From JAFAXD01 sp963816775 (GTDB lineage: Bacteria > Pseudomonadota > Alphaproteobacteria > Rhizobiales > Xanthobacteraceae): 64,000 nt of DNA. Made by a program: the position numbers and the translations under genes. Each line of letters opens with the position of its first letter. Within the stretch, counting starts at the first letter, position 1. Of this stretch, positions 63,467 through 64,000 are shown one piece after another. The DNA is taken from positions 62,001 to 126,000 of the forward strand of contig CAWFLX010000034.1 of the NCBI GenBank assembly GCA_963816775.1, written 5' to 3'. The notes under the pieces were generated by a model. That model was not told the origin of the DNA, did not search any database, and worked only from the letters and a program-made list of their open reading frames with translations.

Positions 63467-64000
63467 GCCAAACCCCCTTGTCCCCGCATCGGGCCAGGTC
63501 GGCGGGCCATGATGGGCCGCCAAGGAATACGCCTCAGGACAAACTGATTCGGAACGCTACCGACGATGGTTAACAAAACCGGATTCCCGTGCGCAAGATC
63601 ACGAGGAACGACGCGCGGGCTCCAAAACGTCACCCGAAATCGCGTTGATCGTCGACTTGCGCTCGTACATCACTTTAAGAGACGAGAATAAGCGATCCCC
63701 ACCGACAGCTGCGCATCCGCTTCAGTTTCGTCCGTCGGACATGGTGTTTCCACCGATCCTGCGGGCGATGCGCTCATGATTAACGATACGGGTAAACACG
63801 GAGTTAAACGGTGAAGACTTGGTTGCCGTTAACCATCCATAAAATGATGCATGCGAGCAACACTTGATAAAAATCGTCACGCCGCGGGCGATTGCGGGGG
63901 CGCGGGCGCGGATTGACGTCGGTCTGGAAACTGAAAACTAACAGTGTGACGGCAGAATTGCGTCCAAACACGGTCATCATTTGAATCACACACGCGGCTG
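63467..64000. promoter_or_regulatory. Region upstream of ctrA with GANTC sites
   Basis: 534 nt to the window end with no convincing gene. Two GATTC (GANTC) sites for the CcrM methylase stand at 63546-63550 and 63582-63586, 80 and 116 nt before the start. TTAAC-type half sites of CtrA occur at 63570-63574, 63780-63784, 63829-63833 and nearby, but no full TTAA-N7-TTAA is seen. In Caulobacter methylation of a GANTC controls a ctrA promoter, so the sites may matter here; that is inference. Confidence 0.5.

Noticed and set aside
63804..63989. 61-codon frame on the minus strand at the window end
   Set aside because: It has an Arg/Pro patch between hydrophobic parts and no clear ribosome site or family match, and it lies in a promoter-like region.

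Overview
The window reads as chromosomal core DNA of an alphaproteobacterium of the order Hyphomicrobiales (Rhizobiales), most likely near the Bradyrhizobium / Xanthobacteraceae / Pseudolabrys side. This is inferred from gene content and order, not from a search. Pointers are the chpT-ctrA cell-cycle pair, cobS-cobT behind bolA and a J-domain gene, the block rpmB - DUF3108 - Suv3-like helicase - S4 protein - fdxA - carD, the block comF - grxC - nitrilase - DUF1178 - ubiG - lysC - ptsP - prfA - prmC - DUF4167, high GC, and short palindromic repeats typical of this order. No rRNA, tRNA, CRISPR array, prophage or intact insertion sequence was seen.

Layout. 1-2.1 kb: phaA-phaB for polyhydroxybutyrate precursors. 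2.1-4.2 kb: cupin and glyoxalase II genes, then a methyltransferase. 4.2-7.4 kb: DUF4167, prmC and prfA, the last with a one-base frameshift. 7.7-11.4 kb: ptsP and lysC. 11.6-15.7 kb: ubiG, a DMT exporter and an overlapping operon comF-grxC-nitrilase-DUF1178. 15.8-22.7 kb: methyltransferase, mutT-argJ, a periplasmic PPIase and secA. 22.8-30.1 kb: lipoprotein L,D-transpeptidase, accA, xerD, a 49-residue membrane protein, aroK-aroB and a CorC/HlyC-type protein. 30.2-36.5 kb: LysR regulator, bolA, J-domain protein, cobS-cobT and a phytase-like esterase. 36.5-43.8 kb: rpmB, DUF3108, helicase, S4 protein, ferredoxin and CarD. 43.9-46.2 kb: thermonuclease-like protein and M48 lipoprotein peptidase. 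46.4-51.1 kb: a complete Liv-type ABC importer. 51.1-55.1 kb: membrane adenylate cyclase, DsrE-like protein, K+ channel-like protein and a G1 (glutamic) peptidase. 55.3-61.7 kb: envelope proteins (small secreted protein, second L,D-transpeptidase, DUF992, TPR protein, coiled-coil protein, DUF1134). 61.8-64 kb: chpT and ctrA.

The most unusual structure is a family of 160-167 bp elements, each made of two hairpins bounded by CTAGTG...CACTAG and joined by a 13-nt linker. There are four full copies, one internal-deletion derivative and one decayed copy. Outer-stem sequences differ between copies yet keep pairing, a small A/T bulge always lies on the linker-proximal arm, and at three places the terminal CTAG supplies the TAG stop codon of the neighbouring gene. 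A second palindromic family (GAGCATG...CATGCTC) is duplicated in tandem inside the liv operon. Other points worth checking are the prfA frameshift, a structured leader before carD, and a 12-bp hairpin that holds a G-quadruplex-like loop.
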